9,577 bases of DNA, taken from NCBI GenBank assembly GCA_900757385.1, contig CAAENO010000064.1, positions 1 to 9,577 on the forward strand, written 5' to 3'. The stretch comes from an uncultured Collinsella sp. Its GTDB lineage: Bacteria > Actinomycetota > Coriobacteriia > Coriobacteriales > Coriobacteriaceae. The notes beneath the pieces were generated by a model that had not been told where the DNA came from, did no database searches, and saw nothing but the letters and a program-made list of their open reading frames with translations. Positions 1 through 6,431 of this stretch are shown one piece after another (position 1 is the stretch's first letter; each line of letters opens with the position of its first letter). Both the position numbers and the translations under genes were made by a program.

Positions 1-751
1 AACGCACGCGGCTCATGAGCACGTACGCTTTGAGGAAGGGTCCGCCGGCTTTATCAACGGCGGCGTTTTGCACAGCACGCTGCAATCACCCAATTCGGCG
101 CCAGCCATTCAAATGCTGCATATCTTTCAGCCGTCGATGCTCGGCGATCCCGCGGGACGTCTCCAAAAGCGCTACATCAACCCATTGCTTCAATGTCGAG
201 GCGTCGATGTGCTCAAATGGTCGCCCACCAATCCCGACGATATGCCCTTTATCGATTTGCTGAAGAGCTCCTTTAGCCACGACCTTCAACGGCCGCAGAA
301 CGAGATGGCGCTTCGAAATAGTTTGTCAGAGCTCTGGATTCAGATTAACGCCAAGGCCGAACCGCTCTTTTCTTCCGACGGCGCCTCTTGGATGACCAGC
401 CGCGACGTACAGTTCAAGGCAATCCTGGACTTTATCCGCGCAAACTATGCAGCCGCTATAGATGTGCCCCAGATGGCATCTGCAGCCGGCGTAAGCGAAA
501 GAGAGTGTTACCGCATTATCGAAACTTGTGCAGGAACGACCCCGGCGGCATATCTACGCGCATACCGCATAAACCGTGCTTGCGAACTTTTGGCACACAC
601 CACGCGAACGGTACAGACAGTCGCGCGCCAATGCGGATTTATAACAGCAAGCCATCTTGGCCAGGTATTTAAAGAACAAATGGGGTGCACTCCTTCGAGC
701 TATCGAGCAGCGAGGCAGAATCTCGATAGCACCAGGCAGAAATCCCGCTAA
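1..751 (+). CDS. AraC-family transcriptional regulator, 5' end outside the window
   Basis: The frame ending at TAA 749-751 is open all the way to the left edge (from base 2), so the gene begins before the window; the TTG at 68 is an internal leucine codon, not the start. The visible N-terminal part (FINGGVLHS near bases 50-76, then HIFQPSMLGDP at about 119-151) resembles the end of the cupin-like ligand-sensing domain of AraC regulators. The last ~105 residues are the DNA-binding domain with two helix-turn-helix units: VPQMASAAGVSERECYRII (about bases 464-520), and VQTVARQCGF followed by SHLGQVFKEQMGCTPSSYR (about 614-705). The second helix plus the G.TP..YR ending is the AraC signature. It would bind DNA and sense a small molecule, often a sugar. 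The HAD phosphatase gene follows after 56 bp with no visible terminator, so the two may be co-transcribed. The target is unknown. Confidence 0.9.
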   Translation, partial: THAAHEHVRFEEGSAGFINGGVLHSTLQSPNSAPAIQMLHIFQPSMLGDPAGRLQKRYINPLLQCRGVDVLKWSPTNPDDMPFIDLLKSSFSHDLQRPQNEMALRNSLSELWIQINAKAEPLFSSDGASWMTSRDVQFKAILDFIRANYAAAIDVPQMASAAGVSERECYRIIETCAGTTPAAYLRAYRINRACELLAHTTRTVQTVARQCGFITASHLGQVFKEQMGCTPSSYRAARQNLDSTRQKSR

Positions 752-807
752 CCCTTCTTCTGTCACTGCATCAAACTTGCAGGCAAACAACAGAGAGGAG
801 CAATCAT

Positions 808-1431
808 ATGAAGCACTTTGACCATATCGTATTTGACGTTGATGGGACATTGGCAGATACAGAAGAAAGCGTTCTGTCATCGCTTGTCCAGATTGTCCAA
901 GAAGAGACCAGCAAAACGCTTCCCCGACACGAGCTTGACTTTGCCCTCGGCATACCCGGCAAGGATGCCCTTGAGAAACTTGGGATCTACTCGCAGGCAA
1001 CGTTGGATCGCTGGTGCCAAGTTGCCGCCAGCTTTAAAAGCACCATCAGCGTGTTTCCAGGTTTGCTTGAAGTCATCGCAACACTCGCCGATAGCGGCTG
1101 CAAACTTGGCATCGTCTCCTCACGTGCGCGCGACGAATACGCAAAAGAAATTGCACCCCTTGGTTTCGATAAGTATTTTGAGCACATCATCCTTGTCGAA
1201 GACACAACCGAACATAAACCCGCACCCGCACCCATGCTCGAATATCTCCGGCGTACGGGCGCGAATCCTGGCAACGTCGTCTACGTTGGCGACACCGTCT
1301 ACGACGAACAGTGCGCAACTTCAGCAGGGGTCAGTTTTGCCCGAGCAGCATGGGGATCACACCAAGATATCCCAAACGCCACCTACAACCTCAAAACCCC
1401 CAACGACCTACTAACCCTAACAGCCAAATAA
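808..1431 (+). CDS. HAD-superfamily hydrolase (phosphoglycolate phosphatase-like, subfamily IA)
   Basis: This is a 207-residue cytoplasmic phosphatase of the haloacid dehalogenase superfamily. All four motifs are visible: motif I DVDGT with nucleophile D10 and acid/base D12; motif II IVSSR (S104/S105); motif III lysine K137 in EHKPAPAP; and motif IV VGDTVYDEQCA with Mg-binding D162 and D166. The stretch between motif I and about residue 85 is the small helical cap of subfamily IA, as in phosphoglycolate phosphatase, PpaX and beta-phosphoglucomutase. The length (about 205-220) is normal for these. The ATG at 808 is preceded by GAGAGGAG (793-800) at 7-nt spacing, which fixes the start. The substrate is probably a small phosphorylated metabolite but cannot be read from the sequence. 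It lies 56 bp behind the AraC-type gene in the same direction and is probably in one operon with it. The gene is convergent with the aldolase gene across a 322-bp non-coding stretch. Confidence 0.88.
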   Translation: MKHFDHIVFDVDGTLADTEESVLSSLVQIVQEETSKTLPRHELDFALGIPGKDALEKLGIYSQATLDRWCQVAASFKSTISVFPGLLEVIATLADSGCKLGIVSSRARDEYAKEIAPLGFDKYFEHIILVEDTTEHKPAPAPMLEYLRRTGANPGNVVYVGDTVYDEQCATSAGVSFARAAWGSHQDIPNATYNLKTPNDLLTLTAK

Positions 1432-1457
1432 CCCACGCGCCCCACCCTTTCCGCCCC

Positions 1458-1660
1458 AACGCCACAAGGGCGATTGAGCAGGACGGCTTGGGCGGGTCCC
1501 CGTACTTAGTTTCCAAAATCATTCCGCAGCGCGAAGGCTTCTTATTATTTTCAGACCTAACGCCACAAGGGCGACGACCTCGAGTAGGTCAACCTGGGAG
1601 GGACGAGGGCTTAGTTCTCCAATCTTTCCGCAGGGGGCAAAAAGCCTCGCCGCACGAAGT
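1458..1660 (+). repeat. Two diverged tandem copies of a ~100-bp non-coding repeat
   Basis: The 16-mer AACGCCACAAGGGCGA occurs at 1458-1473 and again at 1559-1574, exactly 101 bp apart. Further in, the two copies align again: CTTAGTTTCCAAAATCATTC (1505-1524) against CTTAGTTCTCCAATCTTTC (1610-1628), each followed by CGCAG. The middles differ. The second copy also has a small GACCT..AGGTC inverted repeat at 1576-1590. This looks like a duplicated intergenic repeat element that has since diverged. Confidence 0.6.
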
Positions 1661-1720
1661 GCGCAGCGAGGCTTTTTGCATGCCCGAGGACGATTGGGGA
1701 ACTAAGCCCCCGTCCCTCCC
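1596..1720. repeat. Large nested inverted repeat, 29-bp arms around a terminator hairpin
   Basis: The left arm (1596-1624, starting GGGAGGGACGAGGGC) is the reverse complement of the right arm (1692-1720, ending CGTCCCTCCC) with only two mismatches in 29 positions. The 67 bases between the arms contain a second perfect inverted repeat (the terminator at 1637-1679). The whole 125-bp segment could form one long interrupted hairpin on either strand. It is not explained by a simple terminator alone. Confidence 0.8.
1637..1679. terminator. Bidirectional intrinsic terminator
   Basis: A perfect 14-bp stem pairs GCAAAAAGCCTCGC (1637-1650) with GCGAGGCTTTTTGC (1666-1679). It extends inward through CGCAC/GTGCG (1651-1655 with 1659-1663), leaving a GAA loop and a small CA bulge. 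The five A residues on one side and five T residues on the other give a U-rich end in both directions. This suits the convergent HAD (+) and aldolase (-) genes that meet here. Confidence 0.85.
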
Positions 1721-1753
1721 CGGGATATGTAGCGAGTCGGAGTACCCTCGCTG

Positions 1754-2611
1754 TTACTCTGCCTTGCCCACAGAGTTGAGGTTGGTCATGCGGATCTTAA
1801 CCAGCTCGGTGATCTCACGCATGCCCTCCTTGGCCGGCTTCTTGGGGTCGAAGCAGGCGGGGTTCTCGGCCATGTAGGCCATGAAGCCCTTGGTGTAGGC
1901 CTGACGCAGCTCGGTGGCGTAGTTGACCTTGCAGATGCCGTTCTTCACGGCCTCGGCAACCTGCTCATCGGGCACACCGGAGGTACCGTGCAGAACCAGC
2001 GGCACGTCGACGGCGTCGCGGATGGCCTTGACCACGGACTGCTCGATGTGCGGATCGCTCGTGTACACGCCGTGGCTGGTGCCAACGCCAATAGCGAGGG
2101 AGGTGCAGCCAGTGCGCTCGACGAACTCCTTGGCCTCGGCCGGATCGGTGTAGGGGCTCTCGCCCTCAACCGCGGGACCGTCGTCCTCCTTGCCGCCAAC
2201 CTTGCCGAGCTCGGCCTCGACGGGCACGCCCATGGCGCGGCCAGCGTCGGCGACGGACTTGGTCAGGGCAATGTTGTCCTCGAAGGACTCGTGCGAACCG
2301 TCGATCATGACAGAGGTGTAGCCAGTGCGGAAAGCCTGCATGCAGCGGTCATAGCCATCGCCGTGATCGAGGTGCAGAGCGACGGGCACGGAAGCGCGCT
2401 CGGCGGCAGCCTTGACCATGCCGTAGAAGTAGTCCAGACCAGCGGTCTTGATGGTGCCCGGGGTGGTCTGCATGATGACGGGGGACTTGGTCTCCTCGGC
2501 AGCGGCCAGAACGGCCATAACAAACTCGAGGTTCTCGACGTTGAACGCGCCGACGGCGTAGTGGCCGGCCTGAGCGTCCTTGAGCATCTTTTCGGTGGTA
2601 ACAAGTGCCAT
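1754..2611 (-). CDS. fba: Class II fructose-bisphosphate (ketose-bisphosphate) aldolase
   Basis: This 285-residue zinc aldolase splits fructose-1,6-bisphosphate into dihydroxyacetone phosphate and glyceraldehyde-3-phosphate in glycolysis, and does the reverse in gluconeogenesis. The family's metal and catalytic residues fall at the standard positions: catalytic D82 and zinc ligand H83 in LHLDHG, H180 in GTSHGVY, and H208 in LHGTSGVPDE. E132/E134 lie in VEAELGKVGG, and the phosphate-loop region KVNYATELR is at 228-236. The length equals that of typical class II type B enzymes. The start is ATG 2611-2609, with AGGAG (2625-2621) 9 nt upstream; the frame stays open further upstream but that extension has no family similarity. 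Tagatose-1,6-bisphosphate aldolases (GatY/KbaY) share this fold and the same motifs, so the stereochemistry of the substrate is not certain. The gene is divergent from a DeoR-type regulator that may control it. Confidence 0.9.
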   Translation of the reverse strand: MALVTTEKMLKDAQAGHYAVGAFNVENLEFVMAVLAAAEETKSPVIMQTTPGTIKTAGLDYFYGMVKAAAERASVPVALHLDHGDGYDRCMQAFRTGYTSVMIDGSHESFEDNIALTKSVADAGRAMGVPVEAELGKVGGKEDDGPAVEGESPYTDPAEAKEFVERTGCTSLAIGVGTSHGVYTSDPHIEQSVVKAIRDAVDVPLVLHGTSGVPDEQVAEAVKNGICKVNYATELRQAYTKGFMAYMAENPACFDPKKPAKEGMREITELVKIRMTNLNSVGKAE

Positions 2612-2946
2612 GAGCGTTTGCTCCTCTCCCTCGCCCGCATCTGGACATCGGGCGTACGTGTCCGCAAGGCGTTTTACCTTGCATTTTGCTGCGCCCATTG
2701 TATGAAAATCGCATCTGTCGCATGTACGAGATATCGTCGGCATGCAGGCCAAAACGCTCGTTTTTGAAAAGCAAACGGAAGGGATTCAGGCTAAATTCCC
2801 CTATCCGACATTACCGTTTTCAAGCGAATCATCTTTCTTTTATAGAAAAGATAAGTAATCGAAAGGCGTTTACTTGCTCAAAAAGAAAATGAACGAAAAT
2901 AGACTCAACACAATTCCTGCAAATTTAGGCTGAGGATGGAGCAGCT
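2612..2946. promoter_or_regulatory. Divergent promoter region between fba (-) and DeoR-type gene (+)
   Basis: This 335-bp stretch is AT-rich towards the DeoR side and holds no credible gene. For fba, the minus strand carries TACAAT (2702-2697), a good -10 hexamer about 86 bp before the start; a matching -35 is weak. For the DeoR-type gene no clear promoter stands out; TAGACT at 2900-2905 is a poor candidate. Possible regulator sites are the inverted repeat CTTTT-ATAG-AAAAG (2837-2850) and an A-rich GAAAATGAACGAAAATAG run (2885-2902). None is a proven operator. Confidence 0.5.
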
Positions 2947-3750
2947 ATGGCCCACGCAACAACCCGAGCTTTCGCCGATGAGCGACGCGCCGCCATCATG
3001 GAGATGCTTGAACATAACGCCTCGGTGCAGGTGGCAGAAATCGCCCAGACCTTTGGCGTATCCTCCGTCACCGCCCGCGCCGACCTGGACGCGCTAGCCG
3101 AGTCCGGCAAGTTGCGCCGCACGCACGGCGGCGCCGTGTCGCTCCACAAACGCCTAACCGTCTCCACGCAGGATCGCCGCATCAACGTCAACGTTGCCGC
3201 CAAGCAAGCCATTGCCCAAAGCGCTATCAGGCTTGTTAACGACGGCGACACGGTGCTTGTCGACTCCGGCACCACGGCACTCGAGTTCGTTCGGCTCCTC
3301 GACCAGCGCGATGGCATCACCGTCATCACGGCCGACATTACCATTGCCGATTACATCGACGAGAGCATGCCCTCAGTCGATGTCGTCATGCTGGGCGGGG
3401 CACTGCGCAAAGGCCATCGCTATCTGTACGGCCCACTTACCATGCAGGCGCTCCAAATGGTCCACGCCGATCTTGCCGTCATGTGCCCTGGCGCTTTCGT
3501 TCCCGGCTGCGGCTTTACCACCGACTTTCCCCAGATGGCCGAGACCAAAGCGGCTATGGTCGGTGCTGCTCGTCAAAGTGTCGCCCTCATGGACGCCAGT
3601 AAGGTCAACGGACGTGGCATGTACCGCTTTGCCGAGCTGACCGACGTCAACGCCATCGTGATGGACCGTGACCCCGATCACGCCGTCGCCACCTCAATCG
3701 CCGAGATCGTCGACAACGCACGTCCAGCCCTCATCATCGCCACCAGCTAA
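2947..3750 (+). CDS. DeoR/GlpR-family transcriptional regulator of sugar metabolism
   Basis: This 267-residue repressor has the two-domain DeoR layout. Residues ~9-62 form the winged helix-turn-helix (ERRAAIMEMLEHNASVQVAE, then IAQTFGVSSVTARADLDALA and the wing KLRRTHGGAV). Residues ~75-267 form the sugar-phosphate-sensing domain, with DSGTT (106-110), GGALRKG (150-156), GFTTDF (179-184), and E189 and K191 before a DASKVNG stretch (206-212). The family usually reads IGADGI where this protein has the unusual CPGAFVPG (170-177), so the effector pocket may differ. ATG 2947 follows a purine-rich GAGGATGGAG (2932-2941). DeoR regulators usually bind a phosphorylated sugar and repress a nearby catabolic gene; the divergent aldolase is the obvious candidate target. 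The gene is convergent with the flavodiiron gene across a 15-bp hairpin. Confidence 0.88.
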   Translation: MAHATTRAFADERRAAIMEMLEHNASVQVAEIAQTFGVSSVTARADLDALAESGKLRRTHGGAVSLHKRLTVSTQDRRINVNVAAKQAIAQSAIRLVNDGDTVLVDSGTTALEFVRLLDQRDGITVITADITIADYIDESMPSVDVVMLGGALRKGHRYLYGPLTMQALQMVHADLAVMCPGAFVPGCGFTTDFPQMAETKAAMVGAARQSVALMDASKVNGRGMYRFAELTDVNAIVMDRDPDHAVATSIAEIVDNARPALIIATS

Positions 3751-3754
3751 AAGA

Positions 3755-3793
3755 AAACCACCACAAAGGTGCCTGTCCCCTTTGTGGTGGTTT
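3755..3793. terminator. Perfect hairpin between convergent genes, likely terminator
   Basis: AAACCACCACAAAGG (3755-3769) is the exact reverse complement of CCTTTGTGGTGGTTT (3779-3793), giving a 15-bp stem with a 9-nt loop TGCCTGTCC. On the minus strand it is followed by TTTTCTT, a fair U-tract, so it suits the end of the flavodiiron transcript. On the plus strand only three T residues follow, so termination of the DeoR-type transcript would be weaker. It may also be a copy of a dispersed intergenic repeat. Confidence 0.7.
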
Positions 3794-3816
3794 GAGCGTT
3801 AAAAGTGAACGTGTCG

Positions 3817-4977
3817 CTACTTGGAAAGCTCGTCGGCGAGGGCCTCGATCTGAGCGCGCGAGGCGTCGTTGAGCGAACCCAGGACGGTCACCTTGTTCTG
3901 CGCCAGGGTGATGTCCTTCATACCCTCGAGCTCCTTGGTCATAACCTTGGCAGCTGCAGGCGCCCAGGAACCGGCCTCGACAAGCGCCACGGTACGGTTC
4001 TGATAGGCATGCTCGGCGAGCGTGTGGATGAAGGTGCTCATGAACGGGAAGATCTCGCCCTGATAGGTGATGGAGGCGAGCACCAGACGGTCGTAGCGGA
4101 ACGCGTCCTCAACGGCCTCGGCCATGTCGTCGCGAGCCAAGTCAAAAACGGAGACCTTCTGGCCGCGAGCCTCGAGCGCTGCGGCGAGCTCCTCGACGGC
4201 GGCCTTCAGGTGGCCGTAGACGCTCGCGTAGGCAATCGTGATGCCCTCGTCCTCGGGCTGATAGCTCGACCAGGTGTTGTAGGTGTCGAGGTAATAGCCC
4301 AGGTTCTCGGTAAGAACGGGACCATGGAGCGGGCAGATGACCTGGATGTCCAAATCGGCGGCCTTCTTGAGCACGGCCTGTACAAACTTGCCGAACTTGC
4401 CCACGATGCCAAAGTAGTAACGGCGCGCCTCGCAGGCCCACCCTTCCGGATCCTCGATGTCGTTGGCGCCAAACTTGCCAAAGCCGTCGGCACTAAAGAG
4501 CACCTTGTCGGTGGCCTCGTAGGAGAACAGCACCTCGGGCCAGTGAACGTTGGGGGCGCCAACGAAGGTCAGGCTGTGGCCGCCCAGGTCGAGCACGTCG
4601 CCCTCTTTGACAACCATCTTGCGCTCGGGGTAGTCCGTGCCAAAGTAGTTGACCATCATGCGGAAGGCGCCCATGCTTGCCACAATCTGCGCCTGGGGAT
4701 AGCGCTCCATAAAGGCGGCGATGCCGGCGGAGTGATCGGGCTCCATGTGATGGATGACCAGGTAGTCGGGCGTGCGACCGTCGAGCACGGCCTCGAGGTT
4801 GCCGAGCCACTCGTCGACAAAACCGCCATCGACCGAATCGGCGACAGCGATCTTCTCGCCCAAGATAACGTAGCTGTTGTATGCCATACCGTTCTCGGAC
4901 ACATCGTACTGGCCCTCGAACAGGTCAATGTCGTGATCGTCAACGCCAATGTAGCGGATATCCTTGGTGATCTCCAT
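3817..4977 (-). CDS. FprA-family flavodiiron protein (A-type flavoprotein)
   Basis: This 386-residue soluble protein reduces O2 to water and/or NO to N2O at a di-iron site next to FMN, protecting anaerobes. Residues ~1-240 are the metallo-beta-lactamase-like domain. All di-iron ligands are visible: H77, E79, D81 and H82 in HHMEPDHSAG, H145 in NVHWPEV, D164 in FSADGFGKFG, and H218 in CPLHGPV. Residues ~246-386 are the flavodoxin domain, whose FMN phosphate loop is ASVYGHLKAA and whose second FMN loop is near SITYQGEIFP. There is no rubredoxin or flavin-reductase extension, so a separate electron donor is needed. The start is ATG 4977-4975, with a perfect AGGAGG (4992-4987) 9 nt upstream; a longer open frame reaching to 5040 starts inside the promoter and is not used. 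Its preference for O2 or NO cannot be told from sequence. Confidence 0.92.
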   Translation of the reverse strand: MEITKDIRYIGVDDHDIDLFEGQYDVSENGMAYNSYVILGEKIAVADSVDGGFVDEWLGNLEAVLDGRTPDYLVIHHMEPDHSAGIAAFMERYPQAQIVASMGAFRMMVNYFGTDYPERKMVVKEGDVLDLGGHSLTFVGAPNVHWPEVLFSYEATDKVLFSADGFGKFGANDIEDPEGWACEARRYYFGIVGKFGKFVQAVLKKAADLDIQVICPLHGPVLTENLGYYLDTYNTWSSYQPEDEGITIAYASVYGHLKAAVEELAAALEARGQKVSVFDLARDDMAEAVEDAFRYDRLVLASITYQGEIFPFMSTFIHTLAEHAYQNRTVALVEAGSWAPAAAKVMTKELEGMKDITLAQNKVTVLGSLNDASRAQIEALADELSK

Positions 4978-4992
4978 CAGGCAAAGCCTCCT

Positions 4993-5046
4993 AGATAGAC
5001 AAATGAACCCGTCTATCATAGCACTCACCTTTATAGCCACGGCTAT
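4993..5046 (-). promoter_or_regulatory. Candidate flavodiiron gene promoter with two inverted repeats
   Basis: On the minus strand TGCTATGAT (5023-5015) is an extended -10 element (TGn plus TATGAT, 5 of 6 to consensus); the -35 is poor, as is common for extended -10 promoters. A perfect IR ATAGCC-AC-GGCTAT (5033-5046) lies over the -35 area, and a second, GATAGAC-n10-GTCTATC (4994-5017), overlaps the -10 and the likely start point and ends just before the AGGAGG. These could be operators or a leader hairpin. This is inference from pattern only. Confidence 0.45.
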
Positions 5047-5106
5047 CTGCCAGCATCCTTACCGATTGTTATTGAAGCGCAACGCCAAGCCGTTGACCTG
5101 CGAAAA

Positions 5107-6138
5107 CTATGCGCGCGGAGCTGCCGTGGTATGCCGAACGATGAGCTGACCGGGAATGCGAATGGCGACGGGCCTGTCCGACGCCCCCGCCTTGGGAACC
5201 GCATGCTCGAATACCTCGCGTCCACGCTGATGCAAATCGAATCGGACAGTCGTGAGCTCGTTATGTGCGACAAAGTCGTCGAGCGAGTCATCAACGCCCA
5301 CCACGCTCACGTCCTCGGGCACGCGCAAGCCGCTGTCGCGCAGCGCGGCGATGGCGCCGTTTGCCATTTGGTCGTTTGCCGCATAAATCGCCGTCATGGT
5401 GCGGTCGTGCTCAGCCAGGTACCGAGCGGCCTCGTAGCCGCTGTTGGCAGACCAGTCGCCCTCGAGTGGCGCCTGCGGCTTAATGTGCTTACGCTCGAGC
5501 GCATCCTGCCAACCGGCGCGACGAAATTGCTCGTCGACCGAGAACGACGGGCCGCCAATATAGCGAATCTGCTCGTGCCCCAGCTCAAACAGATGATCCA
5601 TAAGCAATAGCGAGCAGCCGTAATGGTCGGAATCGACCGTGGTCACGCGCGGATGCGCGTACATGGTAACGATGACCGTTCCAATGCCCGGCAACGGATC
5701 GAACGTCTCAAAATCGGGCGCCATGCGACTCATGCCGATGATGATACCGTCCACGGGCAGCGCGGCCATACGACGCGTGGCCTCGGCAAGCGAAAACTCC
5801 TCGGTCTTGGACATCTCGACCAGCGTGATGGCGCAGCCGCGCTCGCGGGCCGCGCTGGCAATGCCGTCGATCATCGTAAGGTTGCCAAACTTGGTGACAT
5901 CGTTGACGCACAGGCCGACCGAATGGTAACGGCCGTCGCGCAGCGAGCGACCGGCATAACTCGGACGAAAGCCAAGCTCTTGCATAGCGGCCTGCACGCG
6001 CTGGCGCGTCTGTTCGTTAACGTTGGGCAAGCCGTTGGCGACGCGCGAAACCGTCTGCTGCGAAACGCCAGCAGCGCGGGCGACGTCGGCCATGGAGACC
6101 GGACGCGAACTGGTATCGTTGGACGGGCGCCTTGCCAC
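5107..6138 (-). CDS. LacI/GalR-family transcriptional regulator, probable regulator of galKT
   Basis: This 343-residue protein has the classic LacI layout. Helix-turn-helix residues ~16-36 read MADVARAAGVSQQTVSRVAN, and the hinge region is around 58-68 (RPSYAGRSLRDGR). A periplasmic-binding-protein-like sensor domain follows from about 72, with IRYIGGP (191-197), ANDQMANGAIAALRDSGLRV (244-263) and VSVVGVDDS (267-275). Such regulators bind pseudo-palindromic operators with a central CG and release them on binding a sugar. The start is GTG 6138-6136, with a GAAGGTGA-like ribosome site just upstream; the next Met (residue 16) would cut into the DNA-binding domain. It is divergent from galK across 338 bp that carry three copies of a CG-centred operator-like sequence, one on its own side, so galKT control and autoregulation are both likely. 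The inducer is probably galactose or a derivative, by context only. Confidence 0.9.
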   Translation of the reverse strand: MARRPSNDTSSRPVSMADVARAAGVSQQTVSRVANGLPNVNEQTRQRVQAAMQELGFRPSYAGRSLRDGRYHSVGLCVNDVTKFGNLTMIDGIASAARERGCAITLVEMSKTEEFSLAEATRRMAALPVDGIIIGMSRMAPDFETFDPLPGIGTVIVTMYAHPRVTTVDSDHYGCSLLLMDHLFELGHEQIRYIGGPSFSVDEQFRRAGWQDALERKHIKPQAPLEGDWSANSGYEAARYLAEHDRTMTAIYAANDQMANGAIAALRDSGLRVPEDVSVVGVDDSLDDFVAHNELTTVRFDLHQRGREVFEHAVPKAGASDRPVAIRIPGQLIVRHTTAAPRA

Positions 6139-6231
6139 AGGATCACCTTCACCCTTGAGAGATCTGAATAGCGTGAATGCCGGCCCGGGCAGAAATACAT
6201 CCCGCGCCGAGGCCCGCTATCGTCGGACGCA

Positions 6232-6244
6232 TGTTAACGTACTC
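6232..6244 (+). promoter_or_regulatory. Operator-like site 1 (TGTTAACGTACTC)
   Basis: This is the first of three exact copies of this 13-mer, and the only one on the regulator-gene side of the region. It lies downstream of the TATAAA candidate -10 for the LacI-type gene, which would suit autoregulation. The site has the central CG usual for LacI-family operators, with half sites TGTTAAC and GTACTC(A). Confidence 0.65.
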
Positions 6245-6355
6245 TACTTTTTCTATCTGCATCTCTTCTGCTTTATAAGTCCATACAGCAGTACCGTTCA
6301 CGGCTGAATTTCTACCGATTACCAGATTCTCAAAAAGTGATAAGTGTTGTGTTAT

Positions 6356-6368
6356 GAGTACGTTAACA
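6356..6368 (-). promoter_or_regulatory. Operator-like site 2 (inverted copy, GAGTACGTTAACA)
   Basis: This is the exact reverse complement of site 1; centres are 123 bp apart. With one flanking base on each side it reads TGAGTACGTTAACAT, an imperfect palindrome around CG. It contains TTAACA, a good -35 hexamer for galK, so a bound regulator would block RNA polymerase. Confidence 0.68.
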
Positions 6369-6418
6369 TAGCCCGTAACGTGCGGCATCGTAGATGCTGA
6401 GTTTATGCCGCTTCAGAT

Positions 6419-6431
6419 TGTTAACGTACTC
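6419..6431 (+). promoter_or_regulatory. Operator-like site 3 (TGTTAACGTACTC)
   Basis: This third exact copy lies 46 bp before the galK start, centred 64 bp from site 2, close to six helical turns, so pairwise or looped binding is possible. Its position inside an upstream extension of the galK reading frame argues that the extension is not translated. Confidence 0.66.

Larger units (their letters stand above)
1432..1753. other. Non-coding stretch between convergent genes, with repeats and terminator
   Basis: No credible gene lies in these 322 bp. They hold two diverged copies of a roughly 100-bp unit, each beginning with the same 16 bases (AACGCCACAAGGGCGA at 1458-1473 and 1559-1574). Both copies later contain a CTTAGTT..CC..AATC.TTCCGCAG segment. 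The second unit runs into a large nested inverted repeat (1596-1720) around a bidirectional terminator hairpin. The stretch separates the 3' ends of the HAD gene (+) and the aldolase gene (-). Confidence 0.75.

Noticed and set aside
68..751. AraC-type protein starting at TTG 68
   Set aside because: The frame is open to the window edge with continuing regulator-like sequence, so 68 is an internal leucine codon.
1311..1877. 188-residue plus-strand open frame across the repeat region
   Set aside because: It starts inside the HAD gene, runs through the terminator and inverted repeat, and ends inside fba; no family resemblance or ribosome site.
2612..2752. 47-residue N-terminal extension of the aldolase
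   Set aside because: The frame is open, but family members begin with MALVTTEKML-like sequence, and AGGAG lies 9 nt before that ATG; the extension would also cover the TACAAT promoter element.
1988..2767. 259-residue open frame on the plus strand opposite fba
   Set aside because: fba has complete catalytic residues on the other strand; this frame runs straight through the fba promoter.
3805..4998. 397-residue open frame on the plus strand opposite the flavodiiron gene
   Set aside because: All di-iron ligands are in the minus-strand frame; the plus frame is low-complexity in V, L, G and H, as antisense shadows are.
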